Notes: generated by a model from the sequence alone, not told the origin. Counted from the first letter of the stretch, positions 41,473 through 50,036 are shown. The stretch is DNA of 64,000 bases from Cytobacillus firmus (GCF_023657595.1 NZ_CP098323.1:4736001-4800000); one strand, 5' to 3'. A program made the numbers and translations.

Positions 41473-41686
41473 TGTTATCCACCTTCATAAAAAATGTTTT
41501 TTTACTGTCAAAATTCCTATGTTTTCGACATTTTTTTTGAACATTCCTTTGGAAAGTATAGTAGAAGAAGCTGGATAACTCAAGTCTTATCCACAAATTG
41601 TGTATAAATAAGACGGATTTGTGTATAACTTTGGCAAGATACCCACAATTCACATGGATAATTTCAAAAAGAAAGAGTTATCCACA
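41414..41686. promoter_or_regulatory. DnaA-box cluster at the ywlC/ywlB junction
   Basis: Six exact TTATNCACA boxes are present: TGTGAATAA 41414-41422 (minus), TTATCCACA 41432-41440, TTATCCACA 41587-41595, TGTGTATAA 41599-41607 (minus), TGTGTATAA 41620-41628 (minus) and TTATCCACA 41678-41686. Two one-mismatch boxes TTATCCACC start at 41444 and 41475. They cover the 5' end of ywlC, the intergenic region and the 3' end of ywlB. B. subtilis has DnaA-binding clusters outside oriC, including one at ywlC, so a conserved DnaA titration or control site is likely. Confidence 0.85.
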
Positions 41687-42096
41687 GTCAGGATGTGTTT
41701 AACATGCTCTGACTTGAATAATACTTCCGGCAAGTGTGCTGTTTCTTCCTCTTTAAAACCAAGCAGGCTGAAAAAGGCCAGCGAATTTCGTTTATTCGAT
41801 GCGAGATACAATGCCTCCATGCCCCGATCCCTGGCCAGCATTAATATTTGCTCAAACAAAATAAATAAATCTTTTTCAGTTGCTGTGGATGTCATCACAA
41901 GCGATCTCAAAAGACCGACCTTTCCATGGGGTTCAATTCCCAGGGTAGCCTTAATATCCCCGGAATCATTCTCCATAATTAAAAAGTATTCAATTGCTTC
42001 CTTTATCCCGTCCGTACTTAAGTTTGCCGATTCCAGAAATGATGCCAGATTCTCCACATCTGAAGCGTGAGCACATCTCACTACACCTGTTTCCAT
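41650..42096 (-). CDS. ywlB: GNAT-like acetyltransferase YwlB
   Basis: The 148-residue protein starts at 42096 (GGGGTGAAGAA upstream) and fits a GNAT fold, with an A-motif-like region GKVGLLRSLVMTSTATEKDL and a terminal LASNKRNSLAFFSLLGF segment. Substrate unknown. The gene order ywlC-ywlB is as in B. subtilis. The last codons contain a DnaA box. Confidence 0.8.
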   Translation of the reverse strand: METGVVRCAHASDVENLASFLESANLSTDGIKEAIEYFLIMENDSGDIKATLGIEPHGKVGLLRSLVMTSTATEKDLFILFEQILMLARDRGMEALYLASNKRNSLAFFSLLGFKEEETAHLPEVLFKSEHVKHILTVDNSFFLKLSM

Positions 42097-42207
42097 TTCT
42101 TCACCCCATTTTTTTATTGTCACTCTATGAATATGAAAAAATAGAAAAAGTAGAACTAGATTTTCGGAAAAGCAGAAGCACCTTGACGAAACACTATGAT
42201 TTAAACA

Positions 42208-42246
42208 TAAAACACGGCAGCTGTCTGATGCGGCTGCCGTGTTTAT
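42208..42246. terminator. Bidirectional terminator
   Basis: AAACACGGCAGC at 42210-42221 pairs with GCTGCCGTGTTT at 42233-42244. It serves the KGG gene on the minus strand. Just before it, CGGAAAAGCAGAAGCACCTTG (in pieces) looks like a decayed family B end. Confidence 0.8.
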
Positions 42247-42279
42247 ATTACTATCATATGCTTTTTTTCTGCGGCAGGT

Positions 42280-42660
42280 TTAGTCGTTCGAGTTGCCGCC
42301 TTTTCGGCCGATTTCTTCATAGAAATCGCGGTCATGATTTTCACTAGTTGCTTCTCCGCCTTTACGTCCAATTTCCTGATAGAATTCCTTGTCATGATTT
42401 TCGGCTGTTGCTTCTCCGCCTTTTTGGCCAATCTCCTGATAGAAATCACTATCATGATTTTCCGCTGTCGCTTCTCCGCCTTTTTTGCCTATTTCCTGGT
42501 AGAAGTCCTTGTCATGGTTTTCAGCTGTTGCTTCTCCGCCTTTGGAGCCGATTTCCTGATAGAATTCCTTATCATGGTTGCGGCTTGTTGCTTCTCCGCC
42601 CATGCGTCCCCGTTCCTCACGAGACATTTTATCGTTGTTATTATTGTTGTTTTTAGCCAT
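42280..42660 (-). CDS. KGG-repeat general stress protein, GsiB-like
   Basis: The 126-residue very hydrophilic protein has a poly-Asn start and then six copies of a 20-residue repeat of the form KGGEATAENHDKDFYQEIGK. This is the KGG pattern of GsiB and plant group-1 LEA proteins, linked to desiccation and glucose starvation. AAAGGAGATGAAAGATT precedes the ATG. A sigma-B promoter upstream agrees with the role. Confidence 0.92.
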   Translation of the reverse strand: MAKNNNNNNDKMSREERGRMGGEATSRNHDKEFYQEIGSKGGEATAENHDKDFYQEIGKKGGEATAENHDSDFYQEIGQKGGEATAENHDKEFYQEIGRKGGEATSENHDRDFYEEIGRKGGNSND

Positions 42661-42708
42661 AATCTTTCATCTCCTTTTTTGTTTGTGTTTGTTGTTACAC
42701 TCCTTTAA

Positions 42709-42733
42709 ATATCCGTTTTTGGGAGAATCAAAC
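42709..42733 (-). promoter_or_regulatory. Sigma-B promoter of the KGG gene
   Basis: GTTTGA and GGATAT are 13 bp apart on the minus strand, one mismatch each from the sigma-B pattern GTTTAA-N12-14-GGGTAT. It is 49 bp upstream of the ATG, as expected for a GsiB-like gene. Confidence 0.75.
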
Positions 42734-42802
42734 GCCTGAAAGGAAGATGTTATATGCTTGTCTTAATTGTAATTTGATTTCCAATTTTTAAAATGATTCT
42801 AA

Positions 42803-43400
42803 AAAGAGATGGGTTTGGGGTTCGGACTCTTCTGGTGCTTTTTCTCGCTTATGTTTGTAAAGTTGGCTCGGGTTCAGACTCTGGGGTCACTTTTCCTGCT
42901 CCTTCTGTCTGAAGTTAGGCCGGGTTCGGACTCTACGAGCGCTTTTTCTCGCTTCTTTGTCTGAAGTTAGACCGGGTTCAGACTCTACGGTTGCTTTTTC
43001 CCCCTTCTGTGTCTGAAGTTGACCCAGATTCGGACTCTACGAGCGCTTTCTCCCCCTTTTGTGTCTGAAGTTGACCCAGGTTCGGACTCTACCAGCGCTT
43101 TCTCCCCCTTTTGTGTCTGAAGTTGACCCAGGTTCGGACTCTACCAGCGCTTTCTCCCCCTTTTGTGTCTGAAGTTGACCCAGGTTCGGACTCTACCAGC
43201 GCTTTCTCCCCCTTTTGTGTCTGAAGTTGACCCAGGTTCGGACTCTACCAGCGCTTTCTCCCCCTTTTGTGTCTGAAGTTGACCCAGGTTCGGACTCAAA
43301 TTCCAGGTTTCCCGCCTGCTCTGTCTGAAGTTGAGCCGGGTTCGGACTCGATTCCACTTTTCCCGCTCCCGCTGTCCGAAGCTGACTGTGGACCCGCCAC
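42803..43400. repeat. Family D 52-bp hairpin array, array 2
   Basis: GTCTGAAG (or GTCCGAAG) starts at 42907, 42959, 43011, 43063, 43115, 43167, 43219, 43271, 43323 and 43374, nine steps of 52, 52, 52, 52, 52, 52, 52, 52 and 51 bp, and two decayed units precede. The second arm is TTCGGACTC; in the unit at 42959 it is TTCAGAC, restoring full pairing with GTCTGAA. Spacers in the middle are nearly identical (TACCAGCGCTTTCTCCCCCT), and diverge toward both ends. It lies between spoIIR and the KGG gene. Confidence 0.95.
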
Positions 43401-43402
43401 AA

Positions 43403-43433
43403 AAAAGAAAAACCCTGCTCTGCAGCAGGGCTT
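43403..43433 (-). terminator. Terminator of spoIIR
   Basis: CCCTGCT at 43413 pairs with AGCAGGG ending at 43430; the minus strand continues TTTTTCTTTTTTG. Confidence 0.85.
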
Positions 43434-44109
43434 AACCAAAGATTTTTTCCCATATTTCTACTAAAAAGAATTTTACTTCTACTGGTTCTTCATCTTCCTC
43501 CGTGTAAACAGGAGGGGTTTCTTTTTCGGAGTCTGTATCAGCCGCGATTTCTTCTGCTTGTACTACTCCCTTCTTTTCTCCTTCTTCAAATCCTTCGCTT
43601 ACCGCTACACCGTTTGAGAAGTCAAGGAAGCATAGAGGAGGGAATAGCACGCACCACCAGTTGGCGCCTTTTCCTTCACCAAGAGTGATAAGGATCGCTT
43701 CATACTCGCCTGCAGGATATAAGAATTGTCCGTATAATTTCGTCGGGAAACTGACTTTTCCAAAGTCGGCATTTACACTTTGGTTCGATCCTTCTTCAGC
43801 TGCTACTTGTTCGGCAATCTTCTGAATCTCAGGCAATCTGGACTGGATCAGTTCGCGGGCATCTTCGATAGAAGTCAGCTCTGCCACCCACTCTGTAATT
43901 TCTGCATTTACTGCGTCCCTTACTTTTCTTTTAACCGCCTGGTCCTCTTCATTATCGCTATTGGCCAGAATGCGCAGCCTGATAGCCTCATTTGGTATGA
44001 CCATTGGTTCATCTGCTGTCACTTCTGTTTGCGGTATATATAAACTTAATATAGTTCCTAAGGATAAAATCAGTACATATAATTTCACAATCGTTTTTGT
44101 GTTCATCAT
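43432..44109 (-). CDS. spoIIR: Stage II sporulation protein R
   Basis: The 225-residue protein is the forespore signal that activates the protease SpoIIGA to process pro-sigma-E in the mother cell. It has a signal segment (about 6-24) and a conserved domain with IPNEAIRLRILANSDNEEDQ and NWWCVLFPPLCFLD. The C-terminal 60 residues are acidic and variable. The start is taken at 44109 with GGTGG upstream; ATG 44106 is equally possible. Gene order spoIIR-prmC-prfA is as in B. subtilis. Confidence 0.93.
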   Translation of the reverse strand: MMNTKTIVKLYVLILSLGTILSLYIPQTEVTADEPMVIPNEAIRLRILANSDNEEDQAVKRKVRDAVNAEITEWVAELTSIEDARELIQSRLPEIQKIAEQVAAEEGSNQSVNADFGKVSFPTKLYGQFLYPAGEYEAILITLGEGKGANWWCVLFPPLCFLDFSNGVAVSEGFEEGEKKGVVQAEEIAADTDSEKETPPVYTEEDEEPVEVKFFLVEIWEKIFG

Positions 44110-44197
44110 TTCCGCCACCATCCCTTCACTATCCACAGTGTGGACAGGATGGCAGATTCTTAAACTATTAAAATTAATATTTTTCTAGTTTCTATTA

Positions 44198-44206
44198 TTC
44201 GACAAA
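44198..44206 (-). promoter_or_regulatory. Possible Spo0A box upstream of spoIIR
   Basis: TTTGTCGAA on the minus strand matches the 0A-box consensus TTTGTCRAA. It is about 90 bp before spoIIR. One such match is expected by chance in a window of this size. Confidence 0.3.
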
Positions 44207-44222
44207 ATTCGGGTGGTGCCTG

Positions 44223-45092
44223 TCACCCAATTTCCGCAAAAACCATCCGGTCTTTGCCGTTTATATCGTAGATGGTTTCGATATTGGCCTGTGGAAAAGT
44301 CTTTTGCAGTAGTGCAGAAACTGCTGCACTTTGGCCGGCTCCTACCTCGAAGCCGATGAGGGCACGGTCTTTGATGACAGCTGGCAGCTCTGCCATAAAG
44401 CGCTTGTATAGATCCAGTCCCTCTTCCCCTGCAAAAAGGGCACGATGCGGCTCGTGCTTGGTGACTACATCTGACATCCACTCGATATCCTTTTCCGGTA
44501 TATACGGAGGGTTTGATAGAATGATATCAAATTTCTTTCCTTTTGAGATGAGGGGCTGGAGAAGGTCTCCCTGGAAAAATTTGATTTCTGCGCCATTCTG
44601 TTCTGCATTTTTTTGAGCAAGCTCAAGAGTCGGCCCATAGATATCTGTGGCCGTGACAGTTAATTCCGGTTTCTCGAGCTTCATCGTAACAGCAATCGCT
44701 CCGCTTCCGGTGCCGATGTCCGCCATCTCAAGCCCAGTTGCGGTGCCAAACAGCTTGTTTATCTTCTGCAGAGCGTTATAAACCAGTTCTTCTGTTTCCG
44801 GCCTTGGGATAAGCACATCTTCATTCACCTGGAAGGTGCGCCCGTAGAATTCCTCAGAGCCGATGATATACTGCACAGGCTGGCCCGCTGCATGTGCCTG
44901 CACAGCTCTCTGGAATTCAGCGAGGACCTCCGGATGCAATTCTTCGCGCAGATTAGCCAGAAAGCTGGCCCTGCTCATTTTCATAAAATGCTGCAATAGC
45001 AGCTCACCGGCATTCTCATCACGATTTGACTTCCTAAAAAAAGAAGAAGCCCAATTGAGGGCTTCATATACTTTCATCGCTGAATTACTCAT
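44223..45092 (-). CDS. prmC: Release factor glutamine methyltransferase PrmC
   Basis: The 289-residue enzyme methylates the Gln of the GGQ motif in release factors, including the PrfA encoded next to it. The methyltransferase motifs [12 protein letters not shown] and NPPYIP are present. The start ATG at 45092 overlaps the prfA stop (ATGAGTAA), so translation is coupled. The stop codon TGA is part of a GGTGACAGGCACC palindromic half site. Confidence 0.93.
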   Translation of the reverse strand: MSNSAMKVYEALNWASSFFRKSNRDENAGELLLQHFMKMSRASFLANLREELHPEVLAEFQRAVQAHAAGQPVQYIIGSEEFYGRTFQVNEDVLIPRPETEELVYNALQKINKLFGTATGLEMADIGTGSGAIAVTMKLEKPELTVTATDIYGPTLELAQKNAEQNGAEIKFFQGDLLQPLISKGKKFDIILSNPPYIPEKDIEWMSDVVTKHEPHRALFAGEEGLDLYKRFMAELPAVIKDRALIGFEVGAGQSAAVSALLQKTFPQANIETIYDINGKDRMVFAEIG

Positions 45093-46158
45093 TGGATGCA
45101 CTGTCCAGCTTGGCAGATTGCTCTTCCACGATCAGCGCATCAATAACCTCATCAAGCTTTCCTTGAAGGATCTGATCAAGCTTTTGGATCGTTAAGCCGA
45201 TGCGGTGATCGGTTACACGGTTTTGCGGGAAGTTGTACGTACGGATACGCTCAGAGCGGTCTCCGGTACCAACTGCTGATTTACGCTGCTGGTCATATTC
45301 AGCCTGTGCTTCCTGCTGGAACTTATCATAAACACGAGCACGAAGAACCTTCATCGCTTTTTCTTTATTTTTAATCTGTGACTTTTCATCCTGGCAGGAT
45401 ACAACCGTACCTGTCGGCAAGTGAGTCAAACGAACAGCCGACATTGTCGTGTTAACACTCTGTCCGCCCGGTCCGCTTGAAGCAAATGTATCCACACGGA
45501 TATCTTTCTCATGAATGTCGATTTCCACTTCTTCTGCTTCCGGAAGAACCGCAACCGTTGCCGTAGAAGTGTGGATGCGCCCGCCAGATTCAGTCTCCGG
45601 TACACGCTGAACACGGTGTGCGCCATTTTCAAACTTAAGCTTGGAATATGCGCCATTTCCGTTGATCATGAAGATGATTTCCTTATAGCCGCCTACACCC
45701 GTAGAGCTGGCTTCAATGACATCGATCTTCCAGCCCTGCGTCTCAGCAAAGCGGCTGTACATGCGATATAGGTCACCTGCAAACAAGGCAGCTTCATCAC
45801 CGCCCGCAGCACCGCGGATTTCCATAATAACGTTTTTATCATCATTCGGGTCTTTTGGAATGAGGAGGATTTTCAGACGCGCTTCCAAGTCCTCTTTTCT
45901 ATCTTCAAGCTCAGCCAGCTCTTCTTTTACCATTTCGCGCATTTCTGCATCCAGCTTCTCTTCAAGCATGGCACGCGCATCCTGATACTGCTCTTTCACT
46001 TCTTTATATTCGCGGTATGTGTCAACAGTTTCCTGAATACCGGACTGTTCTTTTGAATATTCCCGAAGCTTTTTTGGATCATTGACAATTTCCGGATCGC
46101 TCAAAAGCTCATTTAATCTTTCATAACGGTCCTCGACAGATTGAAGACGATCAAACAC
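45085..46158 (-). CDS. prfA: Peptide chain release factor 1
   Basis: The 357-residue protein ends translation at UAA and UAG. The GGQ loop is in [20 protein letters not shown]. The start is taken as the GTG at 46158: GAGGTG lies 7 bp upstream, while the ATG two codons earlier is only 1 bp from it, and the resulting [13 protein letters not shown] matches the family. Partner prmC follows. Confidence 0.95.
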   Translation of the reverse strand: MFDRLQSVEDRYERLNELLSDPEIVNDPKKLREYSKEQSGIQETVDTYREYKEVKEQYQDARAMLEEKLDAEMREMVKEELAELEDRKEDLEARLKILLIPKDPNDDKNVIMEIRGAAGGDEAALFAGDLYRMYSRFAETQGWKIDVIEASSTGVGGYKEIIFMINGNGAYSKLKFENGAHRVQRVPETESGGRIHTSTATVAVLPEAEEVEIDIHEKDIRVDTFASSGPGGQSVNTTMSAVRLTHLPTGTVVSCQDEKSQIKNKEKAMKVLRARVYDKFQQEAQAEYDQQRKSAVGTGDRSERIRTYNFPQNRVTDHRIGLTIQKLDQILQGKLDEVIDALIVEEQSAKLDSASNE

Positions 46159-46328
46159 AGCCATTCACCTCAATTTTTTATCCAATAACCGCGGGGGATT
46201 TCCCGGCGGGGTATAGTTAATTTTATTTTAAAGCCGTAACAGCTTAACATTCTAATTATAGTATAGCTGATAGTTACAGTCAAAACGATTCATGGCTTTC
46301 TTTTCTCCAGGAATTTTCAGAAAAATCA

Positions 46329-46357
46329 TTGCGGGATATTGCGATATCCGATATATT
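46329..46357 (+). promoter_or_regulatory. Promoter with palindromic operator of the GntR gene
   Basis: TTGCGG and TATATT are 17 bp apart. The spacer holds GGATATTGCGATATCC (46334-46349), a perfect hexamer palindrome GGATAT/ATATCC around TGCG. The predicted start point at about 46363-46364 falls on the ATG, so the mRNA may be leaderless. The palindrome is a good candidate for autoregulation by the GntR protein. Confidence 0.6.
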
Positions 46358-46363
46358 GGTTTT

Positions 46364-47017
46364 ATGAAAAATAAAAACATTACACCTATCAAACGTTTGT
46401 CCCTTAGAGATGAAGTTTACGAAACACTCAAGAAAAATATTATCCAGCTTGATTTTGAACCGGGTTCGCGCCTTCATGACAAAGAGCTTGCAGAAGACTT
46501 TGGGATCAGCCGCACTCCTGTCCGGGAAGCCTTAAAGAGGCTTGAGGATGAAGGGCTCGTTGTATCAACGCCCGGTTCCTCTACTCGTGTCACACCTCTA
46601 AATGAAGATGGTGCCAGCCACGCCTTTCCGGTGGCAGCTTCCCTGCATGCTTTAGGTGCCAGACTTGGCGTTCCCCGCTTAATGCCAAGTGATTTTGCAA
46701 GGCTTGAGGCAGCCAATAAAAATCTGGAGGCAGCCATGAAAAAACAGGATATTCTTGGTGCAGTAAAAGCAGATGAAGCCTTCCACGAGGTTTATCTTTC
46801 TGCTGCAGATAATCCCGAAATTATCTCAGCATTAAAGAGGATTATGCCCAAAATTCAGCGTCTGGAAATTGCTCAATTCGGATCTTTGAATGGGCTGAAA
46901 TCTGTTGAGCAGCATAAAAAAATTATGGAAGCCAGCAGGAAAGGCCAGGAACAGCTGGCATCCAGGCTGGTGGAGGAAAATTGGCTGAGTCTTGGCGGGC
47001 TATTAACAGGGAAATGA
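46364..47017 (+). CDS. GntR-family transcriptional regulator, FadR/FCD type
   Basis: The 217-residue protein starts at the ATG at 46364 (MKNKNITPIKRLSLRDEVYE); no ribosome binding site is seen. The winged helix (about 10-72) has SRLHDKELAEDFGISRTPVR followed by EALKRLEDEGLV. The C-terminal helical domain (about 80-215) resembles FCD ligand domains (DEAFHEVYLSAADNPEI). It probably controls the transporter gene that starts 11 bp after its stop. This plus-strand pair interrupts the tdk-prfA order seen in B. subtilis. Confidence 0.88.
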   Translation: MKNKNITPIKRLSLRDEVYETLKKNIIQLDFEPGSRLHDKELAEDFGISRTPVREALKRLEDEGLVVSTPGSSTRVTPLNEDGASHAFPVAASLHALGARLGVPRLMPSDFARLEAANKNLEAAMKKQDILGAVKADEAFHEVYLSAADNPEIISALKRIMPKIQRLEIAQFGSLNGLKSVEQHKKIMEASRKGQEQLASRLVEENWLSLGGLLTGK

Positions 47018-47027
47018 GGTGACTCCT

Positions 47028-47990
47028 ATGAAGGCTATTCTTTTAGGCGTTTGCTCCGCTTTCTTCTTTGCCTTCACTTTTGTATTGAACCGGGCAATGG
47101 AAATGGATGGCGGGAGCTGGCTATGGAGTGCATCGCTCCGCTATTTTTTTATGATTCCACTGTTGGTTGCCATTGTGGCATTCAGGAGAAATTTGCGGCC
47201 ATTATTTATTGAAATGAAAAAGGCCCCAGGGCCGTGGCTGCTATGGAGCTTTGTAGGCTTTGGCTTATTTTACGCACCTTTATGTTTTGCGGCAGCCTAT
47301 GGACCCGGCTGGCTGATTGCCGGAACCTGGCAGATTACGATTATCTCCGGTTCCCTGCTTGCACCGTTTTTTTTCGTTGCGTTTCAAACCGGAAATGGAA
47401 CGGTGAAAGTAAGAGGGAAAATTCCTTTTCGCGGAATGATGATGAGCGTGGTTATTCTTCTTGGAGTTGCGGTTATGCAGGTGGAGCACGCATCCTCCAT
47501 TTCTTTGCGGGATACGCTGCTTGTCATCATTCCTTTGATTATTGCATCCTTTGCCTACCCGTTAGGCAACCGTAAAATGATGGATGTGTGTGAGAATCGG
47601 CTTGACGCCTACCAGCGTGTGCTCGGTATGACAATTGCCAGTCTTCCATTTTGGTTCCTGCTTTCATTTGCCGCCCTTGCAACAAGCGGAGTGCCCAGTT
47701 TCAGCCAGGTCACTCAATCCGGTTTAGTCGCTCTCTTTTCCGGAGTTTTTGCTACAGTATTATTCTTTGCAGCAACAGACCTAGTCCGGGGCAATATGCA
47801 AAAGCTGGGAGCTGTGGAAGCAACCCAATCTCTCGAGGTTCTTTTCGCTGTACTCGGTGAAGTGGCGCTGCTGTCAAGCCCGCTGCCATCTGGAATTTCT
47901 TTAACAGGGATGGCCCTTGTCATTGCTGGTATGGCGCTGCACAGTTTTGTGTCCTCGAACAACGCTATTTTAAAAAGAAAAGCTGCGTAA
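47028..47990 (+). CDS. EmrE-type multidrug/metabolite efflux transporter
   Basis: The 320-residue protein has about ten membrane segments and resembles the Firmicutes multidrug-resistance efflux family related to the DMT superfamily. It begins MKAILLGVCSAFFFAFTFVL. GAGGTG lies 6 bp before the ATG; the GTG at 47019 lies on that site. Substrate unknown. Together with the GntR gene it forms a self-contained regulated export unit. Confidence 0.85.
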   Translation: MKAILLGVCSAFFFAFTFVLNRAMEMDGGSWLWSASLRYFFMIPLLVAIVAFRRNLRPLFIEMKKAPGPWLLWSFVGFGLFYAPLCFAAAYGPGWLIAGTWQITIISGSLLAPFFFVAFQTGNGTVKVRGKIPFRGMMMSVVILLGVAVMQVEHASSISLRDTLLVIIPLIIASFAYPLGNRKMMDVCENRLDAYQRVLGMTIASLPFWFLLSFAALATSGVPSFSQVTQSGLVALFSGVFATVLFFAATDLVRGNMQKLGAVEATQSLEVLFAVLGEVALLSSPLPSGISLTGMALVIAGMALHSFVSSNNAILKRKAA

Positions 47991-48021
47991 AAAAATGCCC
48001 TGGTAAGCAGGGCATTTTACG
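47991..48021. terminator. Bidirectional terminator between the transporter and lipoprotein genes
   Basis: AAAATGCCCTG pairs with CAGGGCATTTT at 47994-48019, with T-runs on both strands; the genes converge here. Confidence 0.9.
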
Positions 48022-48457
48022 TGCGGTCTTCCTGAACCTTCACTTCAATATGATAACGGGGCAGAGCCTTGATCAGCATTTTGTGCAGTTGGGCTTGAGA
48101 ATCTATTTTTTCCTGATGGGTCATATTGCCTCGTCGATAAGCTGTCACCCACATATCTTCTCCATTAACCCAGACAGCTCCAGGACGGAATCCTTCATGA
48201 GCAGCAATCACCTTGCGGGCCTGGTCTATATCATCCTGGTTATCCAGGCGTTTGCCGTCAAAATTGATAAAGTTCGGGTTCTGGTCACCGCTCATCGTCC
48301 GGTCCATTGTATCATTGTCCTCCGTGCGGTCCAGGTCATTATTGATAAATGAAACACCATCCCGGCTCTCATGGTCATACTCACTCTCAGTTGCCTTATT
48401 GTTGGCACAGCCAGCCATAAATACGAGCATCAAAAGGAAAATACTCAGTTTCTTCAT
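48017..48457 (-). CDS. YhcN/YlaJ family sporulation lipoprotein
   Basis: The 146-residue protein has a lipoprotein signal peptide with the lipobox FMAGC (Cys17), an acidic Asn/Asp-rich linker, and a C-terminal domain (about 70-146) with the YhcN/YlaJ pattern (VWVNGEDMWVTAYRR, then a Met/Lys-rich helix). Such lipoproteins are found in spores. The ATG follows GGAGGTGTAAGAA. Confidence 0.8.
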   Translation of the reverse strand: MKKLSIFLLMLVFMAGCANNKATESEYDHESRDGVSFINNDLDRTEDNDTMDRTMSGDQNPNFINFDGKRLDNQDDIDQARKVIAAHEGFRPGAVWVNGEDMWVTAYRRGNMTHQEKIDSQAQLHKMLIKALPRYHIEVKVQEDRT

Positions 48458-48584
48458 TTCTTACACCTCCTTTTTATAGCATGTCCGCTAGAGGGAGGAT
48501 TGTGCGGTCCAAAATAAGGCAGAGCTGGGGTGTGAAGGCATTGATTTTTGATTTGGCTGAAGACATGGCGACCATTTGTCTTAG

Positions 48585-48890
48585 TTTTGTATCTGGAAGT
48601 TGATCCAGATTCGGACTCTGACTCCTTGATTTTTGCTCTTTGTATCTGAAGTTAACCCAGGTTCGGACTCTGACTCCCGGATTTTTGCTCTTTGTGTCTG
48701 AAGTTAACCCAGGTTCGGACTCTGACTCCCGGATTTTCGCTTTTTGTGTCTGAAGTTGATCCTGGTTCGGACTCAAATTCCGGGATTTTCGGTTTTTTGT
48801 GTCTGAAGTTAACTCAAGTTCAAACTCAGTCTCCCGGATTTTACTTTTTGTGTCTGAAGATGACCCAAGTTCGGACTCACTCACGGATTT
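48585..48890. repeat. Family D 52-bp hairpin array, array 3
   Basis: (A/G)TCTGAAG-type words start at 48644, 48696, 48748, 48801 and 48852, with a partly changed copy at 48591. Steps are 53, 52, 52, 53 and 51 bp. The second arm is TTCGGACTC and the spacer TGACTCCCGGATTTTTGCTC. The same orientation and period as arrays 1 and 2 are kept. It lies between the lipoprotein gene and tdk. Confidence 0.93.
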
Positions 48891-49005
48891 TTCGCGGATC
48901 TTCTGCTTTTCGGCTTCATGAACTCTTCATGGCAACCAATTCTACTCGGCAAAATAAAAAAACTGCCCGGAACATGCCAGGGCAGAGAGATCGTTAAGTA
49001 TGAAT

Positions 49006-49626
49006 TTATGATAAAAACTCGGTTGTCTTCTGTTTTTCTAGAACATTGGGTGATTTGGGAACTTCATGGTGATGGCGGCAGCGCGGTTCATAGGCTTCTG
49101 AGGCGCCAACTAAAATAACCGGATCATCATATGAAGCTGGATTTCCATTGATCAGGCGCTGTGTGCGGCTTGCAGGTGATCCGCAGACGGCACAGACAGC
49201 TTGAAGCTTTGTTACCAATTCTGCTATCGCCATGATGGCAGGCATTTGGCCAAACGGCTCCCCGCGGAAGTCCTGGTCAAGTCCGGCAGCAATGACACGA
49301 TGCCCGCTGTCAGCCAGGTGCTGAATGACTTTGACAATTTCATCATCAAAAAATTGCACTTCATCAATAGCAATCAAATCAGTTTCAGGTGTAATGTATT
49401 TAAAAATATCGGTAGACTGGGTCAGGGGTTTAGCTATGACCGAAGTTCCATTATGTGAAACGACAGCTTCATCACTATATCGGTTATCAATCTGCGGTTT
49501 AAATACAGCGATTTGCTGTTTGGCGAACTGAGCTCTGCGCACACGGCGAATCAGTTCTTCTGATTTGCCGGAGAACATGCTGCCGCAAATGACTTCCACC
49601 CATCCGTGATGATTCATAACGTACAT
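49006..49626 (-). CDS. tdk: Thymidine kinase
   Basis: The 206-residue enzyme phosphorylates thymidine in salvage. The P-loop [14 protein letters not shown], the DEVQFFDD box and zinc Cys pairs ([13 protein letters not shown]) are present. An AAGGAGAGG ribosome binding site precedes the ATG. It is followed upstream by rpmE, as in B. subtilis. Confidence 0.95.
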   Translation of the reverse strand: MYVMNHHGWVEVICGSMFSGKSEELIRRVRRAQFAKQQIAVFKPQIDNRYSDEAVVSHNGTSVIAKPLTQSTDIFKYITPETDLIAIDEVQFFDDEIVKVIQHLADSGHRVIAAGLDQDFRGEPFGQMPAIMAIAELVTKLQAVCAVCGSPASRTQRLINGNPASYDDPVILVGASEAYEPRCRHHHEVPKSPNVLEKQKTTEFLS

Positions 49627-49779
49627 GAACGGCCTCTCCTTCCTCGTTCTAACTAATAGAATGGCTTGTTTTGACTAATTTATGAAGAAAAGGGTCGAGC
49701 TGTTAATCTTACTTGCACTCGCGCTTTTAAAAAGCAATAAGGTCCCTAAAGCAATTCTTCATAACGGCTTATTTTGCAA

Positions 49780-49816
49780 TAAAAAACAGGCAAGAAAGTT
49801 AACTTGCCTGTTTTTG
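49780..49816 (-). terminator. Terminator of rpmE
   Basis: AAACAGGCAAG at 49784 pairs with CTTGCCTGTTT ending at 49813; T-runs occur on both strands. Confidence 0.9.
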
Positions 49817-49823
49817 TTGTTTA

Positions 49824-50036
49824 TTATTTTTGTTCTGACTTAATGCCGTATTTCTTATTGAAACGGTCAACACGTCCGCCGGCTTCAGCGAATTTCTGAC
49901 GTCCAGTGTAGAATGGATGGCACTCAGAGCAAGTTTCAACGCGGATCTCTTCTTGAACAGAACCGGTTTCGAACTCGTTACCGCAAGCACATTTCACCAT
50001 TGCTTTTTTATAGTTAGGATGAATTCCTGATTTCAT
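49824..50036 (-). CDS. rpmE: Ribosomal protein L31, zinc-binding type
   Basis: The 70-residue protein is the C+ form of L31, with zinc Cys in KCACGNEF and [10 protein letters not shown]. The start is the ATG at 50036 ([12 protein letters not shown]), 9 bp after GGAAGGAG; the ATG at 50045 directly touches that site. Zinc-rich growth uses this form, and a zinc-free form is expected elsewhere. Confidence 0.95.
   Translation of the reverse strand: MKSGIHPNYKKAMVKCACGNEFETGSVQEEIRVETCSECHPFYTGRQKFAEAGGRVDRFNKKYGIKSEQK

Noticed and set aside
41414-41686. Chromosomal replication origin
   Set aside because: DnaA boxes are present, but there is no dnaA, dnaN or AT-rich unwinding region; a secondary DnaA-binding site fits better.
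42803-43400. CRISPR array
   Set aside because: Units are contiguous tandem repeats with near-identical spacers, the core is only partly conserved, and no cas genes are present. A CRISPR array would have unique spacers.
43193-43453. 86-codon frame across array 2
   Set aside because: It is repeat-derived, without ribosome binding site, and covers the spoIIR terminator.
44136-44160. DnaA boxes near spoIIR (CTATCCACAGTGTGGACAG)
   Set aside because: Both halves have at least one mismatch and they stand alone; this is more likely a chance palindrome.
48474-48884. 136-codon minus-strand frame rich in Ser, Glu and Thr
   Set aside because: It lies across the 52-bp array; the period is not divisible by three and the frame has no ribosome binding site.
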